A DNA stretch of 64,000 bases, from the NCBI GenBank assembly GCA_036651815.1, contig JAVVXB010000018.1, forward strand, positions 1 through 64,000. The letters run 5' to 3'. The notes below the pieces were generated by a model. That model did not search any database. It worked only from the letters and a program-made list of their open reading frames with translations, and was not told the DNA's origin. Shown here one piece after another: positions 15,450 through 23,880 of this stretch (the stretch's first letter is position 1; each line of letters opens with the position of its first letter). Made by a program: the position numbers and the translations under genes. This DNA is from JAVVXB01 sp036651815. GTDB taxonomy: Bacteria > Bacillota > Clostridia > Christensenellales > CAG-138.

Positions 15450-16484
15450 TCAAACCGGATTATTGAAATGCACGCCATTCTGGCGACGGTACTCCGCAGG
15501 AGAAATTTGTTCCTCCGCTTTGAATCTCCTGATATAGTGCCCTGCATTGCAAAAACCCAGTTTTTGGGCAATCGAATCCATACTCTCCATGGCGTCGGCC
15601 AACAACAGCTTTGATTTCATGATGCGATAGCGCATGATGTATTCATGGGGTGCAACTCCATGTACCTGTTTGAATTTCCGAATAAAATAATATTTGCTGT
15701 AACCGGCCCGCTCCGCCAACTCCTCAACGCTGATGGCGCGGGCGAGATTTTGTTCAATATATGCATTCAGCGCGAGAATACGTCCGTAAAACGCCCGGTT
15801 GGATAGATCGGTATGCGGACTTGGCTCTGCCGCACGGGTTAGATGATATAACAGGCTGTATAACTCGATGGAAGGCTGATAGTCAGCATCGTCCTCAACA
15901 CGATCCAAAATTGTCATAATGGACAGCACGGTTTCGGAAAAAACCAGTCCGTTAACAATGGGTGAACCTGACATCTCGATAATATGGCGCGTTAGTTCTT
16001 CGCTGTTTGCGCCATAATATTCGATCCAAGTGAGTCCGAGAGGATCATCGGGGTCACTTTTGTACGCATGGGCCTCGTGCGCACAGAGTAGATAAACCTG
16101 GCCGGCATGCACGGGAAACGTCTCCCCGCGGAAGGTCACTTCGCCCTTACCGGAGATAACGCACTGGAGATTATTCATTTTTGTCGAGGCGTTCCGCCGT
16201 ACAATAAACACGCCGGATAAACGGCTGATCGATCCGGCACGATTCAGCGAAAAGCAGTGGTTTTCCGTCTCTTCTCCATAGGGTGCTATATAGATGCGGT
16301 CATGGGAAATCATGGGGGTATCCATAATGATCTCATCACAGTAAGCAGACTCATCAATATAGGGTTGTTCCCGTTGTGATTTCATAATTTGAGTATAGGC
16401 GGATACTCGATCTTCTGTCAATGCATCCTTCGAATTTTGCACGACGAATATGCGCAACTCTGTACCATGAAAGGCCAATTGCAT
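15450..16484 (-). CDS. AraC-family regulator
   Basis: Protein of 344 residues. The N-terminal half is a cupin-like sensing domain (GKGEVTFRGETFPVHAGQVY near 145) followed by a linker. The C-terminal 100 residues hold two helix-turn-helix motifs (SVEELAERAGYSKYYFIRKF near 262 and DSIAQKLGFCNAGHYIRRFK near 310). Such proteins usually activate sugar catabolism. The start codon is uncertain: ATG 16484 has no strong ribosome site and ATG 16385 has none. It is divergent from the first URO-D gene, with a 12-base inverted repeat (AGCGCA, 2, TGCGCT at 16544-16557) between them that could be its or another regulator's site. Confidence 0.88.
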   Translation of the reverse strand: MQLAFHGTELRIFVVQNSKDALTEDRVSAYTQIMKSQREQPYIDESAYCDEIIMDTPMISHDRIYIAPYGEETENHCFSLNRAGSISRLSGVFIVRRNASTKMNNLQCVISGKGEVTFRGETFPVHAGQVYLLCAHEAHAYKSDPDDPLGLTWIEYYGANSEELTRHIIEMSGSPIVNGLVFSETVLSIMTILDRVEDDADYQPSIELYSLLYHLTRAAEPSPHTDLSNRAFYGRILALNAYIEQNLARAISVEELAERAGYSKYYFIRKFKQVHGVAPHEYIMRYRIMKSKLLLADAMESMDSIAQKLGFCNAGHYIRRFKAEEQISPAEYRRQNGVHFNNPV

Positions 16485-16628
16485 GACTCGCTAAACGTTT
16501 TGCTTCATATTATGATATCCTTATTAAACAGTTTCCATCATCAAGCGCACATGCGCTACCGTATGAATTCACATACTCAGCAGCACTTTTCACAATTGTA
16601 ATCAAAATAGAGAGGATGAATAATTTTT

Positions 16629-17690
16629 ATGAACAGTAGAGAACGTGTACTTGCAACTTTTCAGCGTAAGCAAGCGGATCGTGTCCCCATGTGGTGCGGC
16701 GCTTCGCCAGAATTCATCGAAAAAAGCAAAAAGTTTTTTGGCGTAGACACCGAAGAGGACGTACTTGTCCGGTTTCACGATGACTTTCGCCGCGTCTATT
16801 CCCGCTATCAGGGTCCGGATGAATTCAACCCTATTCTAAACGCCAAGAAAGGTATCAACATCAACGTATTTGGGGTGGAACGCCATGGATATGGCTATGG
16901 CCAACCGGTTCGACACCCACTCAAGGATGCCACGCTCGAAGAGATCGAAGCCTATCCGTGGCCAGATCCCGCATGGGTCGATGTCAGCCACATCCGGGAG
17001 GATGCGCTCCAATGGAAGGGTGAATATGCCATTATGTGCGGCGAATGGAGTCCATTTTTTCACGATACCATTGACATGCTTGGCATGGAAAACATGATGA
17101 TCCTGATGTATGAGGAACCGGAAAAGGTGCAGGCTGTCATTACCCATCTTGCTGACTATTACTATGAAGCAACCAAACGTATACTTGCAGAAGCATCGGA
17201 TGTGCTTGATATTTTTTTCTGCGGCAACGATCTTGGCAGCATGACCGGACCGCTCCTTGGTGAAAATCTATTCCGTGAATTCATCGCTCCTCATCTCAAG
17301 CGGCTCTGTGATCTGGCACATAGCTATGGCCTTTTCACCCAGATGCATGTCTGCGGCAGTTTCAGGCCCCTCATCCCCGCCATGATCGAATGCGGTCTGG
17401 ACGCTGTACAGAGTCTGCAGCCCGCCACACGCAATATGGCGCCCGCGGATCTCAAGGCCGACTTCGGCGATCAGATTATTCTCAATGGCTGTTTGGACTC
17501 CGTCAACGTGCTCATCGAAGGCGACGAAGCCCTGGTGCGCGAGGTTACCAAGAATACCGTGCTGACCATGAAGCCAAACGGCGGATACATCCTCTCCCCC
17601 AGCCACGACTATCTATTGGAGATGACGCCGGTAGAAAATGTAATTGCTATGTATGACACGGGTCTGCTCTACGGAAAATACGACGCGTAA
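16629..17690 (+). CDS. URO-D superfamily protein 1
   Basis: Protein of 353 residues with the URO-D/MtaA barrel. It opens with NSRERVLATFQRKQADRVP, contains EFNPILNAKK, EWSPFFHDTIDMLG, FFCGNDLGSMTGPL near 195 and the His-x-Cys motif MHVCGS near 240, and ends with GGYILSPSHD. The HxC pair is typical of zinc-dependent corrinoid or thiol methyltransferases rather than of heme-pathway decarboxylases. No corrinoid protein or heme gene lies nearby. The ribosome site GAGAGG is about 13 bases before the ATG. The second URO-D gene starts 19 bases downstream, so they form an operon. Substrate unknown. Confidence 0.85.
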   Translation: MNSRERVLATFQRKQADRVPMWCGASPEFIEKSKKFFGVDTEEDVLVRFHDDFRRVYSRYQGPDEFNPILNAKKGININVFGVERHGYGYGQPVRHPLKDATLEEIEAYPWPDPAWVDVSHIREDALQWKGEYAIMCGEWSPFFHDTIDMLGMENMMILMYEEPEKVQAVITHLADYYYEATKRILAEASDVLDIFFCGNDLGSMTGPLLGENLFREFIAPHLKRLCDLAHSYGLFTQMHVCGSFRPLIPAMIECGLDAVQSLQPATRNMAPADLKADFGDQIILNGCLDSVNVLIEGDEALVREVTKNTVLTMKPNGGYILSPSHDYLLEMTPVENVIAMYDTGLLYGKYDA

Positions 17691-17709
17691 AACGCAGGAG
17701 GTCACCTTT

Positions 17710-18747
17710 ATGACGGGTCTCGAACGCTTCTATGCCACGCTGGAACGCCGTCCTGTAGACCGTCCGGCAGCATGGATGAGTGCGCCGGCCGGCGCGGAAA
17801 TGGGTATACTGTGCAAATTCTACGGCGTGAATAATTGGCACGAACTACAAGTCAAGGCAGGCGACGATATTTATGCTTTTGACATTCCTTATGATTCCGG
17901 CTATGCCAGTAATATTGCGGCAGCCTTTGATTGGTATCAAAACGGTACCAACGTGGATCCCGATCACCGGACGCTGACCGCCGACGGTTGCTTTAAAGAT
18001 GCGGAGGAACGCAGCGATCTGGATTTTTTTGATTGGCCCGACCCACGCAAATACATCGATGCAGATGAATGCCGCCGCCGCTGTGCAGCCGCGCCAAAGG
18101 GACGCGCCACACTAGCACAGGTCTGGAGCGCCCATTTTCAGGATGCATGCGCAGCTTTCGGCATGCAGACAGCGCTCATGAACATGGTCTGCAATCCGGA
18201 AATCTACATGGCAGTCGACCAAAAACTTGTGGATTTCTATCTTCGCGCCAACGAGGTTGTGTATGAAGCCTGCAAGGGCATGCTGGACGCCATCATCATT
18301 GCAAACGACTTTGGCAGTCAACAAAACCTCATGATCTCCCGGGAAATGATCCACAAGTTCGTCATGCCGGGTGCAAAACAGATCGTCGATCAAGCGCACA
18401 GCTACGGTATAAAAGTTATCTACCACTCCTGTGGCGCGGTATTCGAGGCCATGCCGGAGCTGATTGAAATCGGTGTGGACGCCATCCATCCGTTGCAAGC
18501 CACGGCAAAAGGCATGGACCCACGCCGCATCAAGCAAGCCTATGGCGATAAAGCCAGCTTCTGCGGCGGCGTTGACATCCAGGAATTATTGCCCAATGGT
18601 ACGCCCGCACAGGTCAAAGCCAAGGTGCGCGAGCTGCGCGAAATCTTCCCCACCGGGCTAATTGTTTCTCCAAGTCAAGGTGTTATTTTGGATGATGTAC
18701 CACCCGAAAATATTCAGGCCATGTTGGAAGCCATGCAGGAGATGTAG
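17710..18747 (+). CDS. URO-D superfamily protein 2
   Basis: Protein of 345 residues, clearly paralogous to the protein at 32486-33526: both start with ERFYAT then VDRPAAW, and share DPxxRTLTADGCF-like, FGMQTALMNM, YHSCG, FCGGVD and LLPNGTP segments. His-Ser-Cys near residue 242 and Cys-Gly-Gly near 283 are candidate zinc ligands. AGGAGG lies 9 bases before ATG 17710; an in-frame start at 17644 lies inside the previous gene. It probably acts with URO-D 1 on a sugar-like or methylated compound, but no reaction can be assigned. Confidence 0.85.
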   Translation: MTGLERFYATLERRPVDRPAAWMSAPAGAEMGILCKFYGVNNWHELQVKAGDDIYAFDIPYDSGYASNIAAAFDWYQNGTNVDPDHRTLTADGCFKDAEERSDLDFFDWPDPRKYIDADECRRRCAAAPKGRATLAQVWSAHFQDACAAFGMQTALMNMVCNPEIYMAVDQKLVDFYLRANEVVYEACKGMLDAIIIANDFGSQQNLMISREMIHKFVMPGAKQIVDQAHSYGIKVIYHSCGAVFEAMPELIEIGVDAIHPLQATAKGMDPRRIKQAYGDKASFCGGVDIQELLPNGTPAQVKAKVRELREIFPTGLIVSPSQGVILDDVPPENIQAMLEAMQEM

Positions 18748-18910
18748 CCTTCGCCACACACACTATTGTGAAGGATCACCGCCTTACCGATCGTTTGTAT
18801 GGAGGACAAGAATTCTTGCCCTTCATACAATTATATCGCTTTGCTTTCTGTATGATAGTGCTTACCCATATCCAATCTCTGTTGTACAAGCAGCCGTTAC
18901 GATTCGCAAC

Positions 18911-18933
18911 GCCGTCTTCAGCGTGAAGACGGC
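18911..18933 (+). terminator. hairpin after URO-D 2
   Basis: GCCGTCTTCA (18911-18920) and TGAAGACGGC (18924-18933) form a 10 bp stem with a GCG loop, followed by a T-rich stretch. It lies 49 bases before the aldo/keto reductase gene and may end or attenuate the URO-D transcript. Confidence 0.6.
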
Positions 18934-18981
18934 TGCTTTGATTTTGATTCCAATTTTCAAATTTAACATTAGGAGTCGATT

Positions 18982-20043
18982 ATGAAAAAATTCAGCATGG
19001 CACCGGATGCCATTGACGCATCCATCATCCCTCAGAAACGATTATACACAGGTGCAAAAATGCCCGGCATCGGACTCGGTACATTTGGTTCGGACTATGT
19101 GCCCAACGATCTGGTGGCGGCCATCGTACGTGATGCGCTTCAAATTGGTTACCGTTATATCGACTGTGCAGCCTGCTACGGCAACGAAGCGCAGGTAGGC
19201 GCAGTTCTGCGGGACGCCATTGACGGTGGTCTCGTGCGCGAAGAACTATTCGTTCTCAGTAAACTCTGGAACGATATGCATGCGCCTAAGGATGTGATCG
19301 CATCCTGCAAACAGACTTTGCACGACCTTCGGCTTGACTATCTGGACTGCTATCTCGTCCACTGGCCTTTCCCGAATTTTCATGCCCCTCATTGTGATGT
19401 AGCCGCACGCAATCCCGCATCCCGACCGTATGTCCACGAAGAATTCATGGAGACCTGGCACGCCATGGAGCAACTCGTACAATCCGGTCTTGTCCGCCAT
19501 ATCGGCACAAGCAACGTCACGATCCCAAAGCTTCGCCTGCTTTTGCGCGATGCCGAAATTCGCCCTGCAGTCAATGAAATGGAGCTACATCCCTGCTTCC
19601 AGCAAGGGGAATTGTATCAGTTCTGCGTGGACGCAGAGATCGTTCCCATCGGCTATTGCCCCGTCGGTTCGCCCATGCGCCCAATGCGGGATCGAACGCC
19701 CGAGGATTGTGCGGACGTTGACGAACCCGTAATCAAACGGATTGCACTGGCGCACGCCATTCATCCCGCAACGCTCTGCATTAAGTGGGCAGCCGCCCGT
19801 GGACAAGTCCCGATTCCGTTCTCCACAAAGCGTCAAAACTGTTTGAATAACTTGTTAACCATATGTACCGATCCGCTGACCGTTGAAGAGCTTGACGCTT
19901 TGAAAAGCTGCGAACGCAACAGTAGGCTCATCAAGGGGCAGGTATTCCTCTGGAACGGCGCAGATACCTGGCTTGATCTTTGGGACACAGACGGAACCAT
20001 TCCGAGCTGGAATGGATATGAAAAATGTGTGGAGGATGAATAA
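18982..20043 (+). CDS. aldo/keto reductase
   Basis: Protein of 353 residues with the family signature: GIGLGTFGSD, YRYIDCAACYGNEAQVG with the catalytic Asp and Tyr, LSKLWNDMH with the Lys, LDYLDCYLVHWPF with the His, and the NADPH-binding end near PIPFSTKRQNCLNN. It is longer than the usual 270-330 residues because of N- and C-terminal extensions. It should reduce a carbonyl, probably of a sugar, with NADPH. AGGAG lies 7 bases before the ATG. Its stop is one base before the next gene's ATG, indicating tight coupling to the zinc dehydrogenase. Confidence 0.92.
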   Translation: MKKFSMAPDAIDASIIPQKRLYTGAKMPGIGLGTFGSDYVPNDLVAAIVRDALQIGYRYIDCAACYGNEAQVGAVLRDAIDGGLVREELFVLSKLWNDMHAPKDVIASCKQTLHDLRLDYLDCYLVHWPFPNFHAPHCDVAARNPASRPYVHEEFMETWHAMEQLVQSGLVRHIGTSNVTIPKLRLLLRDAEIRPAVNEMELHPCFQQGELYQFCVDAEIVPIGYCPVGSPMRPMRDRTPEDCADVDEPVIKRIALAHAIHPATLCIKWAAARGQVPIPFSTKRQNCLNNLLTICTDPLTVEELDALKSCERNSRLIKGQVFLWNGADTWLDLWDTDGTIPSWNGYEKCVEDE

Positions 20044-20044
20044 A

Positions 20045-21112
20045 ATGACAAAAGAAACGATGTTTGGCGCAATTCTGCCGGGCAATAGCACGGTGGAGCT
20101 AAAAGAATTCCCAATTCCGAAGCCTGGCCATGGCCAAGTACTGGTGCAGACGATGGCCTCAACCATCTGTGGCAGCGACATTCGCTGTATCTACCGCGCA
20201 CATGTGGGCAAAGGGCCGGAGGGTTATCAGCCAGGCATGATTGCTGGGCACGAACCCTGTGGCATCATTGTCGAAGAGGGCGAAGGTCTGCGTCGGTTTA
20301 AAAAAGGCGACCGTGTGGTTGTCTACCACATCAGCGGCTGCGGCGTATGTCACAATTGCCGCATGGGGTATGCCATTGCGTGTTCAAGCCCATTCCGTGC
20401 AGCTTATGGATGGCAGCGAAACGGTGGTATGGCACCCTATCTGCTCGCCGATGAAAAAGATCTCATCGCCCTTCCAGATTCTCTCAGCTATGCAGACGGT
20501 GCACAGGTAGCTTGTGGTTTCGGCACCGTCTATGAAGCATTGGAAAAAATCTCTGTTTCCGGCGATGACGCACTCCTAGTCGTGGGTCTCGGCCCTGTCG
20601 GACTCGCGGCGCTGATGTTGGGCAAATGCATGGGCGCAAACCTGTGTATTGGTGTAGACGTCAAAAAAGAGCGGATCGATCTTGCCAAATCGCTCGGATT
20701 GATCGATCTTGGTTTTACACCGGACGTTGCGTTGGAAGAAATTCTAATACGAACCAACAAAAATGGCGTTGAAAAGGCAATTGATGCAAGTGCATCTGAG
20801 TCCGGCCGCACACTTGCCATCCGCGCCACCCGCGAATGGGGGAAAATCGGATTTGTAGGAGAAGGCGGAACGGCACGTTTTGAACCGAGTCCCGATATCA
20901 TTCACGGGCAAAAAACCATCTATGGTAGTTGGGTTACAAGTTTGTGGCGCATGGAGGAGCTGGTTGAACGTATCGAACGCTGGGGTATTCATCCGGAAGC
21001 ACTTATCACGCACCGTTTCAAGCTTGCAGATGCAGACAAAGCCTATGCCCTGATGGCAAACGGCGATTGCGGCAAGGTGGCAGTTGTGTTCGATGGAACC
21101 GAAAACCAATAA
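20045..21112 (+). CDS. zinc-dependent alcohol/polyol dehydrogenase
   Basis: Protein of 355 residues of the medium-chain family. The catalytic zinc ligands are in STICGSD and AGHEPCG. The structural zinc cysteines follow as GCGVCHNCRMGYAIAC near residue 100, and the NAD-binding fold as VVGLGPVGLAALMLGK near 180. Members oxidise sugar alcohols, threonine or sorbitol phosphate. GGAGG inside the end of the previous gene lies 9 bases before ATG 20045. With the aldo/keto reductase it would form an oxidation-reduction pair for converting a polyol or ketose. Confidence 0.9.
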   Translation: MTKETMFGAILPGNSTVELKEFPIPKPGHGQVLVQTMASTICGSDIRCIYRAHVGKGPEGYQPGMIAGHEPCGIIVEEGEGLRRFKKGDRVVVYHISGCGVCHNCRMGYAIACSSPFRAAYGWQRNGGMAPYLLADEKDLIALPDSLSYADGAQVACGFGTVYEALEKISVSGDDALLVVGLGPVGLAALMLGKCMGANLCIGVDVKKERIDLAKSLGLIDLGFTPDVALEEILIRTNKNGVEKAIDASASESGRTLAIRATREWGKIGFVGEGGTARFEPSPDIIHGQKTIYGSWVTSLWRMEELVERIERWGIHPEALITHRFKLADADKAYALMANGDCGKVAVVFDGTENQ

Positions 21113-21131
21113 TATTCGTTTTGACTATGAG

Positions 21132-21159
21132 GGGCGCGGCAGGAAATCCTACCGCGCCC
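21132..21159. terminator. GC-rich hairpin between convergent genes
   Basis: GGGCGCGG (21132-21139) and CCGCGCCC (21152-21159) pair, with GGA/TCC pairing inside. It separates the plus-strand dehydrogenase from the minus-strand URO-D 3 gene. The T-run is weak. Confidence 0.6.
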
Positions 21160-21220
21160 TCCATTATATTCGATCATTTGATTCCTTTAATTTATGGTTG
21201 TTATCCGCCCGCCACTGGCA

Positions 21221-22558
21221 TCAGCCAAAGATTCCATCCACTGTTTCACGTGCAATTTTTGCCCATTTCCAGAGTTTCTCCGGTTGATAATCGACGGTTG
21301 AAATATCCTTCATCACAATTTCAATGGAGCAACCTTCCGTTTCCATAATAATTTGCTCAATTTCTTTGCGGGCACTTTCTGCAGAAAAATCACCCACAGC
21401 AAACTTTGCAGGACTCGGTTTACAGCTCATAACATACTTACCCCGGCAACGCACCGCGGCCTCATCCCACTTGTTCCATGGACTCATGGAAATCTTACGC
21501 AAATTTGGAATTTTGTCCATGATATCCATCTTGCGGTGTAACGGTTCGCAGCAACCATAGTAGGTCACGCCAAAGCACTTGAGCCATTCCATCTCATATT
21601 GCAGTGAAAACTGCCAATGCATATCCGGGCTGACCGTGGTAAAAATCTGTGCATTTCCACAGCCCCACATTTGTAGTGGATCACAGTGCGTCTGCCCATT
21701 TTCCCGCTCATTCAGACAGGAAATCAAGCCATATCCACCGCTACCCACGCGGCAAGAGCTGTTGTTGCTTGCCCAGACACCCAACTCTTTATATTTTGAC
21801 ATGCGGATCATAGCGCAGTCAACATACCGTTTGACCACCGCCTCCACAAAATCCGGTTCATCCACGAGGTTGATCATCGTCTCGTTGATCCCCATTACGC
21901 GAATGAGATAGTCCCAAGGCGTAAACCACAAGCCGCGGGCACCAACAATTTTAATGGGTAATATTCCGTTAAATATCTCCCGCATCACATCCGTATACTG
22001 AGCCGTGCGCTCCATATCCAGATAGATTTCCGGCGCATGAATTTTCTCGACATCATCCATAGTGAGAATATAAGGTTTGAAATGTCGGGACACGACATCA
22101 CTGTTGCGATCGGTGTGAATGGTATCCACGTGTTCATCAATGCCAAAGCCACTGTCGTATACCACAAGTGGGCTCTCGAGATAGTCCTCGATGATTTGAT
22201 CGCCTAGTCCATGCTCTTGGCAGTATAATTCCTTACGTATGAAATCTTCCAACTCCAGTGCAAATGGATGCGTGCAGAGGTTATCCAGTTCGTGGTCTTT
22301 ATTCAATTCCTGCCAGCAAATTTCGTCCACATAGATCGGCGGTTTCTTCATGGCCAGATCGTTGGTCGCCCGCCAGATTTTTCGGCGTTCCTCCATAACC
22401 GGCAAGTTCGCATATTCGTGTTTTTTCTGCGCCAGCATCCGCAGAATTTTCTTGTCCTCCGCAGGGATGTTCAGCGCGTCCTCAGGCAACCGGCCAAGCT
22501 CCGGTTTGCCCGCAACTGTCAGACCAAATCTGTCCGACAAATTCAAGTATCTGCTCAT
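21221..22558 (-). CDS. URO-D superfamily protein 3 (long form)
   Basis: Protein of 445 residues, about 100 longer than the other three URO-D members here because of an N-terminal extension (residues 1-110). In the core, the His-x-Cys motif is replaced by TYYGCCEPLHRKMD near 345, and SMSPWNKWDEAAVRCRGKYV follows. This belongs to the uncharacterised long uroporphyrinogen-decarboxylase-like proteins of Clostridia. Cys-Cys could bind zinc. GGAGGG lies 7 bases before the ATG. It is the last gene of the minus-strand module that begins with the ABC transporter at 28.7 kb. Confidence 0.82.
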   Translation of the reverse strand: MSRYLNLSDRFGLTVAGKPELGRLPEDALNIPAEDKKILRMLAQKKHEYANLPVMEERRKIWRATNDLAMKKPPIYVDEICWQELNKDHELDNLCTHPFALELEDFIRKELYCQEHGLGDQIIEDYLESPLVVYDSGFGIDEHVDTIHTDRNSDVVSRHFKPYILTMDDVEKIHAPEIYLDMERTAQYTDVMREIFNGILPIKIVGARGLWFTPWDYLIRVMGINETMINLVDEPDFVEAVVKRYVDCAMIRMSKYKELGVWASNNSSCRVGSGGYGLISCLNERENGQTHCDPLQMWGCGNAQIFTTVSPDMHWQFSLQYEMEWLKCFGVTYYGCCEPLHRKMDIMDKIPNLRKISMSPWNKWDEAAVRCRGKYVMSCKPSPAKFAVGDFSAESARKEIEQIIMETEGCSIEIVMKDISTVDYQPEKLWKWAKIARETVDGIFG

Positions 22559-22662
22559 GTTGCACCCTCCGATTCTGATATATTCGTACTTTCAATAAGA
22601 TCGTGTACCCTTAGATTGATCATACCCTGATGCACTGGAAACCGCTAGGACACAATGTGATA

Positions 22663-23448
22663 TCATGGTTGCAGGATGTGACTTTTTCGATAAATAGAGG
22701 GAGAGATTCGCATCTGCTGAGAAAAGGCTCTGGAAAACGCCTTTGCGTCCGTATAACCTACGCTTGCAGCCGCCTCACCCACATTTTTTCCATTCAAAAG
22801 CAAACTGGCAGCTTCCGTGATGCGCGCCATCACCAGCCACTGCTGTGGAGACATCCCAAGTTGTTGGCGAAATAAGCGGGAAAAATATGATCGTTCCATA
22901 CGTACCGCCGCAGCCATGGAGGAAACGCTTATATTGGAAACTCCTTCCTGCGAGATCGCACTCCAAACACCGTCCAATCTCTGATCGAACGCACAAAAAA
23001 TACAGCCGACTTCCGCTTCTAATACGGAGAGAAGCGTTTCTAGCAACCGTGTAAGTTGCTCGATCAATGTGATGTTCTCCGCGCCGGAAAGTGATTCTAC
23101 CAACATGCCATTTGTTAACCGTTCCATGGCATGAAGAATATGCCAGACGGCACTGCCATCAACAATGTGCACATCGATCATTTTTTTTACAAACCGGCCA
23201 GACACGCGTACATGCTGCCATAGTACATAAAATGGGTCTGTCGGATCCTGCCGCATACTGTAGGTGCCATACTGGGGCAGCAGATACAGATGCCCCGGCT
23301 CAAATTCCATCAGGTTTTGGCTGTCATAGTAACGACAGCATCCACCCAGAACATAATAGATGCGGCAAAACGCTGCGGTTTCATCCTCGATCCCCCAGCG
23401 TTGGCCGCATACAGTGTGTCCATATCCAAGCAAGCTAATTCTGTTCAC
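22663..23448 (-). CDS. AraC-family regulator
   Basis: Protein of 261 residues. The cupin-type half contains EFEPGHLYLLPQYGTYSM near 48; the DNA-binding half has SSMAAAVRMERSYFSRLFRQ near 178 and VGEAAASVGYTDAKAFSRAF near 226. The GTG at 23448 is two bases after the stop of the mutarotase-like gene, so the regulator is made from the transporter transcript. It likely responds to the transported compound and acts on the URO-D or transporter promoters. Confidence 0.88.
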   Translation of the reverse strand: MNRISLLGYGHTVCGQRWGIEDETAAFCRIYYVLGGCCRYYDSQNLMEFEPGHLYLLPQYGTYSMRQDPTDPFYVLWQHVRVSGRFVKKMIDVHIVDGSAVWHILHAMERLTNGMLVESLSGAENITLIEQLTRLLETLLSVLEAEVGCIFCAFDQRLDGVWSAISQEGVSNISVSSMAAAVRMERSYFSRLFRQQLGMSPQQWLVMARITEAASLLLNGKNVGEAAASVGYTDAKAFSRAFSQQMRISPSIYRKSHILQP

Positions 23449-23450
23449 GA

Positions 23451-23783
23451 TTAATCAAGATGATAGAATTCATCCATGTCGGCCCACCATTCGCCTTCCT
23501 TACGGCTGTCAAGCGGTTTTTGGCAGGGCATGCACTCGTCCCACCACTTTTGTGTCATAGGATCGGCCGCCATCTTCGCCATATCCGCCGCGTAATCATT
23601 GCCGGTATATTCATAATAGCTGAACAAGTAGCCATCATGATAGTAGATCGAATAGTTGCTAATGTTGCATTCTTTAATCATGGCATTGATCTCTGGCCAA
23701 ATGTTAGCGTGAAGCTTCTTGTATTTTTCCACTTTTTCCGGTCGTAGTCCGATGATCGATCCATAACGTTGTACGTTACCCAT
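23451..23783 (-). CDS. L-rhamnose mutarotase-like protein
   Basis: Protein of 110 residues, the usual RhaM length. It shows the RYGSIIGLRPEKVEKYKKLH start, NISNYSIYYHDGYLFSYYEY in the middle, and the active-site region TQKWWDECMPCQKPLD. Family enzymes interconvert anomers of L-rhamnose or L-fucose. No rhamnose isomerase or kinase accompanies it, so the true sugar may differ. GGAGGG lies 8 bases before ATG 23783. It follows the solute-binding protein gene after a hairpin (23837-23858). Confidence 0.88.
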   Translation of the reverse strand: MGNVQRYGSIIGLRPEKVEKYKKLHANIWPEINAMIKECNISNYSIYYHDGYLFSYYEYTGNDYAADMAKMAADPMTQKWWDECMPCQKPLDSRKEGEWWADMDEFYHLD

Positions 23784-23836
23784 CTGAAAATCCCTCCAAT
23801 TATTTTTCTTTGATGAATTCAAATTGATGCAAGAAA

Positions 23837-23858
23837 GGGGCGACGAAATTGTCGCCCC
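23837..23858 (-). terminator. hairpin after the solute-binding gene
   Basis: GGGGCGAC (23837-23844) and GTCGCCCC (23851-23858), followed on the minus strand by TTTCTT. It would let the binding-protein message accumulate over the distal genes. Confidence 0.75.
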
Positions 23859-23880
23859 CCAAGGAGTTTTTATCGATTGT

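Noticed and set aside
16629..18747. Assignment of the URO-D proteins as heme-pathway HemE
   Set aside because: No other heme gene is nearby, there are four diverged paralogues in a sugar module, and the His-x-Cys motif fits methyltransferase-type members better.
23451..23783. True rhamnose catabolic operon
   Set aside because: The mutarotase-like gene lacks rhamnose isomerase, rhamnulokinase and aldolase neighbours, so the sugar is left unassigned.
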